Translations under genes and position numbers: made by a program | In this document: in pieces, positions 1 through 8,762 of the stretch | Layout: each line of letters opens with the position of its first letter | Position numbering within the stretch: position 1 is the stretch's first letter | The notes under the pieces: model-generated | What the model was told of the DNA's origin: nothing | The model's input: only the letters and a program-made list of their open reading frames with translations | The model's database searches: none | From: Allobosea sp. LC85 | GTDB taxonomy: Bacteria > Pseudomonadota > Alphaproteobacteria > Rhizobiales > Beijerinckiaceae | Direction: 5' to 3' | DNA length: 64,000 nucleotides | Assembly: GCF_000735605.1 (NCBI RefSeq) | Contig: NZ_JPKG01000028.1 | Location: 226,768-290,767, forward strand

Positions 1-600
1 GACGGGCGCCCCGCCGCCATCCGCAGGGCGCTCAGGGAGGCCTTCGCTCCGCCATCGGACTGGGGGCCCCATGCCGTCTTCGACATCCTGCGCGAGGTCG
101 CACCGGCGGGAACCATCGTCACGGCCGATTCCGGTGCGCATCGGATTCTGCTCAGCCAGATGTGGCGCAGCGACGGGCCGCGCCGCCTGCTGCAGTCGAC
201 CGGGCTCTGCACGATGGGTTGCGCGCTGCCTCTGGCGACTGGCGCGGCGCTCGGCACGGGACGGTCCGCACTTTGCTTCGTCGGTGATGCCGGCCTCGAA
301 ATGGTCCTGGGTGAGCTCGCAACCCTGCGCGATCTGGCGCTTCCGGTCGTCCTCGTCGTCCTTGTCGATGAGAGCCTTGGCCTCATTGCGCTGAAACAGC
401 GCCAGCTTGGCCTGGCCCGCGCCGGGGTCGACTTTGGCGGCACCGATTTCGCGGCGATTGCCTGCGCGATGGGCGGCACCGGCGGCACGATCTCGAACCC
501 TGACAGCCTCAGGCGCGAGGCGAGCGCCGCATTCCAGCGCAGTGGTTTCACCGTGCTCGCATGCAGGATCGATGCAGGCAACTACCAAGGGGCTTTCTGA
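1..600 (+). CDS. Thiamine pyrophosphate-dependent enzyme, C-terminal part (5' end outside window)
   Basis: The frame is open from base 1 to the TGA at 598-600, so about 199 residues are visible. The segment reads as the C-terminal ThDP-binding domain of the acetolactate synthase / phosphonopyruvate or sulfopyruvate decarboxylase superfamily. The motif GDAGLEM (about residues 96-102 of the visible part) sits where these enzymes have GDGxF.M, followed by ELATLRDLALPVVLVVL, the usual metal/pyrophosphate-binding helix-strand. The Asn pair that usually follows (NN) is replaced by DES, so the metal ligand set may differ. The N-terminal PYR domain could be a separate upstream gene, as in sulfopyruvate decarboxylase subunits. 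Substrate cannot be told. The stop overlaps the next start (ATGA), indicating translational coupling. Confidence 0.8.
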   Translation, partial: DGRPAAIRRALREAFAPPSDWGPHAVFDILREVAPAGTIVTADSGAHRILLSQMWRSDGPRRLLQSTGLCTMGCALPLATGAALGTGRSALCFVGDAGLEMVLGELATLRDLALPVVLVVLVDESLGLIALKQRQLGLARAGVDFGGTDFAAIACAMGGTGGTISNPDSLRREASAAFQRSGFTVLACRIDAGNYQGAF

Positions 601-1805
601 TGAGCACGCTTCAACAGAAGGCGGGCAAACGCCCGCGCGATGAACGGCTCGACCTCTTCCGGGGCCTGACAATGCTGATCATCTTCGTCGCGCATTGGCC
701 GCAGAACAGCTGGAACGCCTTCATCCCTGCTCGCTTCGGCTTCTCGTCAGGCGCCGAACTCTTCGTCTTTTGTTCCGGCGTCGCCAGCGCACTCGCCTTC
801 GGCGGCGTTTTTGTTCGCCGCGGCCTGCTGCTCGGAACCGCGCGCATCATGCTGCGCATCTGGCAGGTCTATTGGGCGCAGCTCGGCCTCGTTCTGGCGC
901 TGATCGCACTCGCCGCGCTGCTCGACCACAGTTTCGGCCTTGGCCTGGTCGCGTCCCAATTCGCGCCGCTCCTGAGCGCCCCGGAAACGGCACTGCTCGG
1001 CCTTGCGACGCTGACCTGGCAGCCGGATTACCTCGACATCCTGCCGATGTACCTGGTGATCCTGGCGCTGGTTCCGGTGGCCATGGCGCTGCACCGGATC
1101 AATGCTGCCCTGCCCTTCCTGATGGTGGCGCTGCTTTATGGGCTCGCCTGGGCGACCGACCTCAATCTTCCCGGCAATCCCTGGAACGGCGCCGGCTGGT
1201 TCCTGAACCCCTTCGCCTGGCAGCTCATCTTCTTCATCGGTTTCTTCATCGGGATGAAATGGTTGCCGGTGCCACGACTTGGCGAGCACAGGCTGATGCT
1301 CGCCGCCGGCGTCTTCCTGCTCCTTTCCGTGCCGTTCTCCTTCTGGGGCTTCCTGGAGCACTGGCCGGCAATGCAGGCGCTGCGCGACCTGATCCTGCCC
1401 GCGAGCGAGAAGAGCAATCTGCACATCCTGCGCGTGCTGCATTTCCTGGCACTGGCCTATCTCGTGCTCAGTCTGATCGACCCCTGGCGCCGGAATCTCG
1501 ATCAGGGCGTTGGCCACTTGCTCATCCTGATCGGGCGGCAATCGCTCGCCGCCTTCCTTGCCAGCGTCGTATTGGCACGGCTCGCCGGCACAGCAGCCGA
1601 TATGCTGGGCCGGAGCGAGTTGAGCATGGCGCTGCTCAATCTCGCCGGCTTTGCGGCAATCCTCGGCGTCACGGTTGTCGTCGGCTGGTTCAAGAGCACA
1701 CCGTGGGCTGGTCCCGCTGCGCCAGCGAAGGCTGAACCGCAACGGCTGGACGAGACGGAAACGCCCAAGCACGGCCTGCCAACACGGGTCCGTGAAGCGA
1801 GTTGA
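600..1805 (+). CDS. opgC: OpgC-family integral membrane acyltransferase
   Basis: This 401-residue polytopic membrane protein begins with a short basic cytoplasmic tail and then RLDLFRGLTMLIIFVAHWP and F-SSGAELFVFCSG, the hallmark N-terminus of the OpgC family. About ten hydrophobic segments follow. OpgC proteins transfer succinyl groups to osmoregulated periplasmic glucans; whether this paralogue does so is inferred from family only. The ATG at 600 overlaps the TGA of the preceding ThDP enzyme, which decides this start over an upstream in-frame ATG at 561. The C-terminus is a basic, proline-rich cytoplasmic tail. Linkage to a ThDP enzyme is not typical of glucan synthesis operons, so the acyl acceptor may be something else. 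Confidence 0.75.
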   Translation: MSTLQQKAGKRPRDERLDLFRGLTMLIIFVAHWPQNSWNAFIPARFGFSSGAELFVFCSGVASALAFGGVFVRRGLLLGTARIMLRIWQVYWAQLGLVLALIALAALLDHSFGLGLVASQFAPLLSAPETALLGLATLTWQPDYLDILPMYLVILALVPVAMALHRINAALPFLMVALLYGLAWATDLNLPGNPWNGAGWFLNPFAWQLIFFIGFFIGMKWLPVPRLGEHRLMLAAGVFLLLSVPFSFWGFLEHWPAMQALRDLILPASEKSNLHILRVLHFLALAYLVLSLIDPWRRNLDQGVGHLLILIGRQSLAAFLASVVLARLAGTAADMLGRSELSMALLNLAGFAAILGVTVVVGWFKSTPWAGPAAPAKAEPQRLDETETPKHGLPTRVREAS

Positions 1806-1873
1806 TCGCCGCTTGATCGCTCGCCAGCGAACTCCCCGAAGATGCCCTTCATGGGCTCGAACGGAGTGGCCTC

Positions 1874-3259
1874 ATGTATCATGATCTCTCAGGCGAGCGC
1901 GTCACAGTCGCGAACGACGCTGCACGCCTCGCCTGGAACGACACGCTCGAAGCCGTGCTGGCCCATGCTGCCGCGACGCCCGAACATCTCGCCCGCACGC
2001 TGGCAGCGGATCCGGATTTCGCGCTGGCTCATGCAGCCAAAGGCCTGATGCTGCTCTCGCTTGCCAGGTCCGAATTGCTCGGACCGGCACGCGACTGCCT
2101 CATCAAGGCCCAGGCGGCCATCGCGTTGCGCCCCGTCACGCGGCGCGAGTGCATGCTGGCCGAGGCGCTGGCGTTCTGGCTGGCCGATGCGCCGCGTCTG
2201 GCCGCCGAGCGCCTGGAAGCGATCCTGGAGGCCCATCCCCTCGATGTTCTGGCGCTGAAACTCTCTCATGGCCTGCGCTTCATGCTCGGTGATCAGGCCG
2301 AGATGCTGGCCTGCCTGCGCCGCGCCGCGCCGGGTTTCACCGGAAGCCACCCGCTCGCCGGCTATGTCCATGGCTGCTACGCCTTCGCACTCGAAGAGCA
2401 GGGCTTCTATGCCGAGGCGGAGCACGCGGGCCGCCGTGCCGTGACCCTGGCCCCGCGCGATGCCTGGGGCCGCCACGCCGTCGCGCATGTGCTGGAAATG
2501 ACCGGCCGCGCCGACGAGGGCATCGCATGGCTCGGGAATCCCCGGAACTGGTCCCATGCCAATAACCTGCGCTTCCACATCGTCTGGCACCTCGCGCTGT
2601 TCCGGCTGGAGCGCGGCGAGACTGCCGAGGTTCTGCGCCTCTATGACATCGATATCCGGGGCGAGCCCACCGATGATTATCGCGACATCGCCAATGGCGC
2701 CTCGCTGCTCGCCCGGCTCGAATATGCCGGAGTCGATGTCGGGACGCGTTGGGAGGAACTGGCCGCACTCGCCGAGGGGCGGATCGATGATGGCCGCCTC
2801 GTCTTTGCCGACCTGCACTATGCCCTCTCATTGCTCGGCGCCGGGCATGCAAGCGGCGCGGTGGCGATTGCCCGCACGCTCGTCGAGGATGGTCGGGCGC
2901 ATCGAAGCAGCGAGCGCAGGCAGGCGGCTCGCAATGGCGCCCTCGCGGCTTTCGGCCTGCTCGCCTTCCACGAAGGCGACTATGCCGAGGCGGCGAGGTT
3001 GCTGGGCGCCGCGCGCAACGGACTGGTCGTGATTGGCGGCAGCCATGCTCAGCGCGACCTCTTCGAGCAAGCCCATATCGAAAGCCTGATCCGCTCGGGC
3101 AGCCATGAGCGCGCAGCCCAGCTTCTCGGCGAACGCATCACGAAACGCGGCGGCTCCAACCTCTTCGCCGCGCGCCGGCTGGCGCTGCTGCGCAATCGGC
3201 CGGCCGCCCGCACCGCCGCGCTTGCCGTCGCGGCGACTCCACTCGCGCTCGCCCATTGA
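1874..3259 (+). CDS. Tetratricopeptide repeat protein, TTC38-like
   Basis: This is a 461-residue soluble protein without signal peptide, rich in alanine and leucine helical pairs. The central part (about residues 190-260) carries the signature of the TTC38 family: HAVAHVLEMTGRADEGIAWL, then a conserved W and the HIVWHLALFRLERGE segment. TPR-like helical repeats flank it. TTC38-type proteins have no established enzymatic role; a scaffold or carrier function is generic inference. The ATG at 1874 was chosen because the family's N-terminal helix starts just after it. It lies 68 bp after opgC on the same strand and its stop overlaps a possible TTG start of the next gene, so co-transcription is likely. 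Confidence 0.7.
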   Translation: MYHDLSGERVTVANDAARLAWNDTLEAVLAHAAATPEHLARTLAADPDFALAHAAKGLMLLSLARSELLGPARDCLIKAQAAIALRPVTRRECMLAEALAFWLADAPRLAAERLEAILEAHPLDVLALKLSHGLRFMLGDQAEMLACLRRAAPGFTGSHPLAGYVHGCYAFALEEQGFYAEAEHAGRRAVTLAPRDAWGRHAVAHVLEMTGRADEGIAWLGNPRNWSHANNLRFHIVWHLALFRLERGETAEVLRLYDIDIRGEPTDDYRDIANGASLLARLEYAGVDVGTRWEELAALAEGRIDDGRLVFADLHYALSLLGAGHASGAVAIARTLVEDGRAHRSSERRQAARNGALAAFGLLAFHEGDYAEAARLLGAARNGLVVIGGSHAQRDLFEQAHIESLIRSGSHERAAQLLGERITKRGGSNLFAARRLALLRNRPAARTAALAVAATPLALAH

Positions 3260-3282
3260 ACGCCGCCACAGGAAAAGCAGCC

Positions 3283-3783
3283 ATGATCACCACCACCCTG
3301 CCCCGGACGCTCAGCCTTCCATCAGGGCGCACAATCGCGAACCTCGCCCTTGGCGGCTTTGCCGGGCTTGGCTTCTGGGAACTGTTCTCGGCCGTCCCGA
3401 CCGCGTGGTTCGCCGAATTCCCGCTGGAGCCGCCGGAACTGGTGAAGTCGCTGTTTTCCCACCAGCTCGGCCTGGCGATTTCGACGCCGGTCGCGAAGCT
3501 GCTGCATTTCCTCACGGGCTTCCTGTTCTACCCGCTCGGCTATTACGCGCTGACGCGCTTTGTGAAGAGTTTTGGCATGCCGGCCGATGGCTGGATCTGG
3601 GGGGTGATCACCTATTTCATCGCGCTCGGCTTCTTCGCGCCTCTTGCCGGTCAGGCCTTCCTTCTCACCGACGTGCCGCGCCTCTCCCTCATGAGCCTGA
3701 TTGGGCACGCGACCTATGGCTACCTTGCTGCCTTCGTCTTCGAGCAACTCGAAGCGTCTTCTATGCCGGTTCGTTTCCGCTGA
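3283..3783 (+). CDS. Small integral membrane protein of unknown function
   Basis: This 166-residue protein has about four hydrophobic segments (near residues 20-37, 70-90, 105-130 and 138-158) and no recognised motif. The start at ATG 3283 is preceded by AGGA at 3269-3272; a TTG at 3256 overlapping the previous stop is an alternative. It is tightly linked to the TPR gene upstream, suggesting the two proteins work together. I do not recognise the family; its size and segment pattern resemble small DUF-type inner-membrane proteins of Rhizobiales. It ends 46 bp from the convergent kinase gene. Confidence 0.6.
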   Translation: MITTTLPRTLSLPSGRTIANLALGGFAGLGFWELFSAVPTAWFAEFPLEPPELVKSLFSHQLGLAISTPVAKLLHFLTGFLFYPLGYYALTRFVKSFGMPADGWIWGVITYFIALGFFAPLAGQAFLLTDVPRLSLMSLIGHATYGYLAAFVFEQLEASSMPVRFR

Positions 3784-3829
3784 GCACCGCACTCCGGGTC
3801 TTGCCGATGGCCGCGCACACGACGCAGTT

Positions 3830-4783
3830 TCAACGCCCTGTGCCCGGCTCTCCACGACCAGGATTTGCAGCGAACTCAACGGCCAGTCGCGCGGCGACCG
3901 CCGGCACATCGGGGCTGGCATCGGCGAGGCGCACCGGCGGCGCGACCGCGGCCGCGAAACTCTCGGCAATGGCTGGCGAGAGCGTGATCGCGCGGCCGGC
4001 CAGAGCCACCGGCTTGAGGCCGACACGCCCGCGCAGTGCCAGAGCGAGGCGGGCGAGTTCCTGTCCTGCCCGCGCAAAGATCCGTTGCGCCTCGGGATCC
4101 CCGGCCTCGTCGGCAGCGCCTACAGCGCGGGCCAAGAGCCCCAGGCTGCCGCGGTCGCCTCCATAGATGGAGACGCGGGCCGCATCCCAGGAGCTTCCGC
4201 CAACAGCTTCGGAGAGCGCCCGGCCGATCAGGGTGCTCCAGCCGGAACCGGGCACCTCATCTTCGCGCCGCAGGACGAACCGCAACGCTTCCGTCGCGAT
4301 CCAAGTCGCCGCCCCCCCATCGTCGACCAGCACGCCGTACCCGCCGGCCCGCATGATCTCGCCGCCTGCCGTGAGGTGGTAGCCGATGGAGCCGGTACCG
4401 GCATAGATGACGATGCCCTCACCGGGCGCAAAGCGGGCGCGGTAACCGAGCCACATGTCGTCTACGACAAGCACGGATTTCTCAACGCATTGGAACACGT
4501 CCGCGAGCATCCGCGTGAAGAGAGCCGTCGTCTGAGAAGCGGATCCAATGCCCGTGACGCCCGCCACGATGGCACTGGGCCGGCCATGGTCTGCGAGTTG
4601 AGCCGCAAGATCCGCAAAGATGCTTCGGACGCGCTCGTGGTCCGCCTCGCTGAAGACATGGCCCGTCATCGGCGCCACGTCGCCTCGTGCCATGACCTCG
4701 CCGGCTGCGGAGACGAGGCACCAGCGCGATGCCGTCCCGCCCGTCTCGATGCCCAGGCCCAGCGGAGGCTCAAATCCGGGCAT
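3830..4783 (-). CDS. BadF/BadG/BcrA/BcrD-type ATPase, probable N-acetyl-amino-sugar kinase
   Basis: This 317-residue protein belongs to the ASKHA fold of GlcNAc-kinase-like BadF ATPases. The N-terminal phosphate loop reads GIETGGTASRW (about residues 10-20), the connect region has VVDDMWLGYRA and the second phosphate loop AGTGSIGYHL. Where most family members have LGDEGSG, this one has VDDGGAATWI, a notable substitution. The start at 4783 was chosen over one 23 codons upstream because the fold begins directly there and it overlaps the nanE 3' end by 14 bp. Its place after nanE and a sugar importer suggests it phosphorylates ManNAc or a related amino sugar before epimerisation; this is inference. 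It is the last gene of the minus-strand operon. Confidence 0.75.
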   Translation of the reverse strand: MPGFEPPLGLGIETGGTASRWCLVSAAGEVMARGDVAPMTGHVFSEADHERVRSIFADLAAQLADHGRPSAIVAGVTGIGSASQTTALFTRMLADVFQCVEKSVLVVDDMWLGYRARFAPGEGIVIYAGTGSIGYHLTAGGEIMRAGGYGVLVDDGGAATWIATEALRFVLRREDEVPGSGWSTLIGRALSEAVGGSSWDAARVSIYGGDRGSLGLLARAVGAADEAGDPEAQRIFARAGQELARLALALRGRVGLKPVALAGRAITLSPAIAESFAAAVAPPVRLADASPDVPAVAARLAVEFAANPGRGEPGTGR

Positions 4784-5462
4784 GTGCGACGAAACGGCGG
4801 GTGATTTCACGAGGGTTGGTGATGGCCGTGCCAACGACCACGGCATGCGCACCGGCCGCGAAGGCCGTATCGAGCTGCTCTGGCCGCTCGAAACGCCCCT
4901 CGGCCACGATCGGTGTCGATATGGCGCCAGCGAGAGCGGAAATCAGGGCGATATCCGGCCCCGTCGCCTTCAACGCAGCGGTTTCATCGGTGTAACCAGA
5001 CAAAGTCGTGGCAATGTAGTCGGCGCCAAGCCCGGCCGCCCGCACGCCGTCCTCGAATGTCGCGCAATCCGCGAAGACGGGCTTGCCCAGCTCCCCGCGG
5101 ATGCGCGCGATCAGGACCTCGAGCGGTTCGCCATCGCGGGGCCTGTCGGTTGCATCGAGCGCGATGATGTCGGCACCTGCGGCGGCAATCAGCGTGGCAG
5201 CGGCGAAATCGGGCGTGATGTAGACGGGGAAGCGATCGTCCCAGCGCTTGAGGATGCCGATGATCGGCAGATTGCTGACCGCACGGATCGCAGCGATATC
5301 GGCAGCGCCATTGGCACGCAGGGCCAGCGCGCCGCCATGCTCGGCCGCCTGCGCCATCGCCGCCATGAAAATCGGCCCATGCAACGGGTTATCCGCCCGC
5401 GCCTGGCAGGACACGGCGAGGCTGCCGGGCGGTATCAGGTTATGATTGGTTGCAAGTGTCAC
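4770..5462 (-). CDS. nanE: N-acetylmannosamine-6-phosphate 2-epimerase
   Basis: The protein is 230 residues long, the usual NanE length, and is a TIM barrel. SLAVSCQA (residues 14-21), GILKR with Lys72, ALDATDRPR (101-109), FADCATFEDG and IVAEGR with Glu188 match the family; Lys72 and Glu188 correspond to the catalytic pair. It converts ManNAc-6-P to GlcNAc-6-P, feeding amino sugars into central metabolism via NagA/NagB, which are not in this window. The GTG start at 5462 overlaps the TGA of the upstream permease (GTGA), so it is translationally coupled. No sialic acid lyase (nanA) is seen nearby, so the imported sugar may be ManNAc, or sialic acid processed elsewhere. Confidence 0.92.
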   Translation of the reverse strand: MTLATNHNLIPPGSLAVSCQARADNPLHGPIFMAAMAQAAEHGGALALRANGAADIAAIRAVSNLPIIGILKRWDDRFPVYITPDFAAATLIAAAGADIIALDATDRPRDGEPLEVLIARIRGELGKPVFADCATFEDGVRAAGLGADYIATTLSGYTDETAALKATGPDIALISALAGAISTPIVAEGRFERPEQLDTAFAAGAHAVVVGTAITNPREITRRFVAHARI

Positions 5463-6316
5463 TTTACCGCCCCCGCGGTCATGCCCCGGATGAACTGGCG
5501 CGACATCACGATGTAGATGATGGTCAGCGGCAGGGCTGCGATGGTGAGGCCGGCAAACAGCATGCCCCAGTCGGTGGTATATTCGCCCATGAACACCGAC
5601 AGGCCCTGAGGCAGGGTCTTGCGTGAATCAGTCTGGATGAAGACGAGCGGGAAGAAGAAATCATTCCAGGTCGGCACGGCATTCTGAATCGCGGAGATGA
5701 CCATCGGCGGCACGGACAGCGGCAGCATGATGGACAGCATGATCCGCGGCTCGGACGCCCCGTCGATGCGTGCAGCCTCCTCGAGTTCCGTCGGCAGCGT
5801 CCGCAGGAAACCGGTCATGATGAAGATCGTCGAGGGCAGGCCCATCGCCGTATAGATCAGGATGAGGCCGAAACGGGTGTCGAGCAGGCCGAAATCGCGC
5901 ATCTGCAGGAAGAGCGGGATCACCGCGAGCTTCAAGGGCAGCATCAGGCCGGCCAGGAAGAACATGAAGATGGCCGAATTGCCGGGAAAATCGTAGCGCG
6001 CGAGCGCATAGGCACCCATCGTACCGAGCAGCAGGATCAGCGCGATGGACGAGCCGGTGATGAGCACCGAGTTGATGAAGTAACCCGGCAGGCTTGTCTC
6101 GCCCCAGATGCGGGTGAAATTCGCAACATAGGTGAAATCAGGAACGGCAAACGGTGCGTCGAAGATCTCCCCCGTCGTCTTGAAGGCCGAGAACACCATG
6201 ATGACGATCGGGTAGAGCATCAGGACGGAGTTGCCCACGAGCAGCGCCGCGGCAATCAGACTGCCGGGGCTGCTGCGCGGGAATAGTGGGTCCGGACTTT
6301 GGGCCATTGCCGTCAC
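5459..6316 (-). CDS. Carbohydrate ABC transporter permease, MalG type
   Basis: This 285-residue inner-membrane protein has six predicted membrane segments and the EAA loop EEAARIDGASEPRIMLSIML-P in its C-terminal half, typical of MalG-like CUT1 permeases. It ends in the usual RQFIRGMTAGAVK. The first possible start is the GTG at 6316, overlapping the TGA of the preceding permease; an ATG at 6307 three codons in is an alternative. It forms the channel together with the MalF-type partner and is fed by the solute-binding protein of the same operon. No dedicated ATPase is encoded here, so a shared MsmK/UgpC-like ATPase elsewhere must energise it. Confidence 0.9.
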   Translation of the reverse strand: MTAMAQSPDPLFPRSSPGSLIAAALLVGNSVLMLYPIVIMVFSAFKTTGEIFDAPFAVPDFTYVANFTRIWGETSLPGYFINSVLITGSSIALILLLGTMGAYALARYDFPGNSAIFMFFLAGLMLPLKLAVIPLFLQMRDFGLLDTRFGLILIYTAMGLPSTIFIMTGFLRTLPTELEEAARIDGASEPRIMLSIMLPLSVPPMVISAIQNAVPTWNDFFFPLVFIQTDSRKTLPQGLSVFMGEYTTDWGMLFAGLTIAALPLTIIYIVMSRQFIRGMTAGAVK

Positions 6317-7245
6317 AGCGCAATCTCCCGGCGGCGCAGATACTGGGTGATGAGCGTGGCGACGACCGCGATGAACATGAACATCAAGACGGCAAGCGCA
6401 TTGCCGTGCCCGAAATCCTGAAGGCCTCCGCTCTGGTTGCCGAAAGCAGTGCGGTAGAAATAGAGCCCAAGCACATCCGTGGAACCGTAGGGCGAGCCGT
6501 CAAGCCCTGCCATGATGTAGGGCAGCTCGAACCAGTTGAACGCGCCGATGAAGAGCAGCGTGAGTGTGATGGTCGTGGAAGGTGCAACCAATGGCCAGAC
6601 GACGCGGGTGAGCATCTGCCAGCTGCTGCAGCCGTCGAGCTTGGCAGCTTCGAGGATTTCACGGGGAATGCGCTGCATTCCGGCCAGATAGACCAGGGCG
6701 GGAAACCCGACCCAATGCCAGGCATTGGCCATGACGAGCGCGGGCAGCGCCGTCGTTTCCTGCCCGAGCCAGGGCTGGCGTAGCGCGCCGAGCCCGATCA
6801 TGTCGAGCAGCTGATTGATGAGGCCGAAATTGGGATCGAGGAAGAGCTTCCACAGGAAACCGACCAGGACGGTGGACAGGATCACCGGCATGAAGATCGC
6901 GATCCGGTGAAAGCGGAAGCCGAACGGCTCCCGATAGATGAACCAGGCGAGCAGGAATCCGGCGGTGTTCTGCACCACGAAAAGCGCGAAGAAGACGAAG
7001 AGGTTGTGCCGGAAGGCCCGCCAGGTCAGCGCCGCGAAATGATCACCGAACAGGACATCGCTGAAATTCTGCAGGCCGACGAATTCTCCCTGCGCCATCC
7101 CCTCCCAGCGATAGAAGGCCGAGCTGAGCGCCAGCAGCAGCGGCCAGACGACGAAGGTCAGCATCATCGCCATCGGCGGCACGATGAGAAACGCGATCCA
7201 GGCCGCGCGCTTGCGCCTCTCGCGGCTTCGATAATCCGTCTTCAT
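6313..7245 (-). CDS. Carbohydrate ABC transporter permease, MalF type
   Basis: This 310-residue permease begins with a basic stretch (MKTDYRSRERRKRAAW) and has six membrane segments with the EAA loop ILEAAKLDGCSSWQML near residue 215. The start at ATG 7245 was chosen because the in-frame extension to 7329 is encoded by the interspersed repeat at 7273-7378 and is not conserved-looking protein. It pairs with the MalG-type permease immediately downstream (GTGA overlap). The 214-bp gap to the solute-binding protein gene, filled by a two-hairpin repeat, is the only large gap in this operon and probably sets the binding protein / permease expression ratio. Confidence 0.9.
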   Translation of the reverse strand: MKTDYRSRERRKRAAWIAFLIVPPMAMMLTFVVWPLLLALSSAFYRWEGMAQGEFVGLQNFSDVLFGDHFAALTWRAFRHNLFVFFALFVVQNTAGFLLAWFIYREPFGFRFHRIAIFMPVILSTVLVGFLWKLFLDPNFGLINQLLDMIGLGALRQPWLGQETTALPALVMANAWHWVGFPALVYLAGMQRIPREILEAAKLDGCSSWQMLTRVVWPLVAPSTTITLTLLFIGAFNWFELPYIMAGLDGSPYGSTDVLGLYFYRTAFGNQSGGLQDFGHGNALAVLMFMFIAVVATLITQYLRRREIAL

Positions 7246-7272
7246 GAGACCTGGCCTGTTGAAGCAGCGCAC

Positions 7273-7378
7273 TAAAGCATCGGCCCGAAAAGTGGATTGC
7301 GGTTTTCGGGGCAAAGCCGATGCAATCATAGAAGGTTAGATCATCGGACCGGATACGATATCCGATCCGATGATCTAA
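7273..7378 (+). repeat. Two-hairpin interspersed repeat, copy A
   Basis: The element starts TAAAGCATCGGCCCG. Stem I pairs GCATCGG at 7277-7283 with CCGATGC at 7317-7323, with nested CCCGAAAA / TTTTCGGG arms inside. Stem II pairs 7339-7355 with 7359-7375 around a CGA loop (one mismatch). It lies between the solute-binding protein and permease genes of the minus-strand operon, the place where E. coli malE-malF carries REP elements. The other copies are at 23418-23520, 30276-30380, 36752-36855 and 54610-54715. Confidence 0.92.
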
Positions 7379-7459
7379 GGGGGAAGCCCGGCGCGCCTGT
7401 CCAAGCGCATGGTCGGGCTCTCCCGGCCATGCGCATCATGAGCGCTGCAGCCCCGGGGC

Positions 7460-8731
7460 TTACTTCTTGAAAGGCGCGTAGTAGGTCGCGATGCCCTTCG
7501 TGACCTCCGCACCGACCTCGGCAGGGGTCGCCTTGCCCGCCAGCATCTTCTGCACGCCGGACTGCAGCAGCACCGAGCCCGTCGGCTCCTGATAGCGGAA
7601 GTTGACCAGCATGATGTAGGACATCGCCTGCTGGTTGAGCACCGCGACCTCCTTCAGCAACGGGTTCTCGAACTTCACGCCCTTGATCGGCGAGATGTTC
7701 TGAAGATCGTTCGAGAAGGCGGTGCCGAATTCAGGCGTACCGAGGAAACGCAGGAACTTGAGCGCTGCATCCTTCTTCTTCGACGCAGCGTTGATCGCGT
7801 AGCCGCCATCGTAATAGAGCGCGACCAGCCGTTCATCCCCGGTCTTGGCGACCGGCGAGGCGAAAATCCCCAGTTTCAGCTTGGGATTCTGGCGCAGAAA
7901 ATTGGCGAGCTCGAACGAGCCGCCGGCAAACATCGCTGCGCGCCCGGCTGCGAAGAATTGCTGTGACGCGGCATAATCCACGCCCGAGAAATTCGGGGCG
8001 AAGTAATCCTTCAGCTCGTTCAGCTTGGTAAGTGCCCCAACGAAGCGCGGATCGGTGAAGTCGGCCTTGCCGGCGAGCACGTCCTGCTCGAACTGCTTGC
8101 CGATCTGGGAGGAGAGCAAGGCGCCGACGATGGTCTCGTTCTGCCAGGAGGTGGCGGTGCCATTGCCGAAGGGGGTGATGCCCTTCTCCTTCAGCGTCTT
8201 CGAAACGGCGACGAGTTCGTCCCATGTCGCGGGGGGCGTGACGCCGGCCTTCTCGAACAGATCCTTGTTGTAGATGATCAGCATGGTCTGCGAGGCGAAG
8301 GGCACCGCATAGAGCTTGCCGTCCGAACGCATGGTCTCCGCCGCCACCGCCGAAGCGGGGAAATTGTCGAACTCGGGTACCATCGTCTTGTCGAGCGGCA
8401 CGAGATAGTCCGGCTTGCCGACGCCGAGGGTACCATAGGCGCGCACCTGCACGATGTCCGGCCCCGTGCCGCCGGCAAGAGCGGTCGACAGGACGGTCGG
8501 GTAGTTCGCAGCCTCGAAGGCCTCGAACTTCACATTGATGTCTGGATGAATCTTGCGGAACGACTCGATGAACTTGGCGTAGGCTGCCTTGTCTTCCTGG
8601 CGCCAGCTCCACAGCGTGAGATCCTCCGCCTGCACCGGTGCCGCAAGGACAGTCGCGGCGGCGAAAGCCGTCAGGGCAAGCTTGCCAAGCGCCCGCCTCA
8701 AGATGGATCTGGTCAGAATCCCGGCCAACAT
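7460..8731 (-). CDS. Family 1 extracellular solute-binding protein (amino-sugar importer)
   Basis: This 423-residue protein has a Sec signal peptide (basic N-terminus, hydrophobic core, cleavage near AAPVQA-ED at about residue 35) and then LTLWSWRQEDKAAYAKFIE, the standard start of CUT1 family binding proteins. The central TWDELVAVSKTLKEKGITP motif and the ...GGSFELANFL segment are also typical. It captures the substrate in the periplasm for the two permeases downstream. The presence of nanE and a BadF-type kinase in the same operon suggests an N-acetylated amino sugar as ligand; that is inference. The gene follows the phosphatase-like gene by 31 bp. Confidence 0.9.
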   Translation of the reverse strand: MLAGILTRSILRRALGKLALTAFAAATVLAAPVQAEDLTLWSWRQEDKAAYAKFIESFRKIHPDINVKFEAFEAANYPTVLSTALAGGTGPDIVQVRAYGTLGVGKPDYLVPLDKTMVPEFDNFPASAVAAETMRSDGKLYAVPFASQTMLIIYNKDLFEKAGVTPPATWDELVAVSKTLKEKGITPFGNGTATSWQNETIVGALLSSQIGKQFEQDVLAGKADFTDPRFVGALTKLNELKDYFAPNFSGVDYAASQQFFAAGRAAMFAGGSFELANFLRQNPKLKLGIFASPVAKTGDERLVALYYDGGYAINAASKKKDAALKFLRFLGTPEFGTAFSNDLQNISPIKGVKFENPLLKEVAVLNQQAMSYIMLVNFRYQEPTGSVLLQSGVQKMLAGKATPAEVGAEVTKGIATYYAPFKK

Positions 8732-8762
8732 GTTTGCTCTCCCTCGTTGAATGGCACGTTTG

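Noticed and set aside
7246..7329. N-terminal extension of the MalF-type permease
   Set aside because: It is encoded by the interspersed repeat; the basic N-terminus typical of the family begins at 7245.
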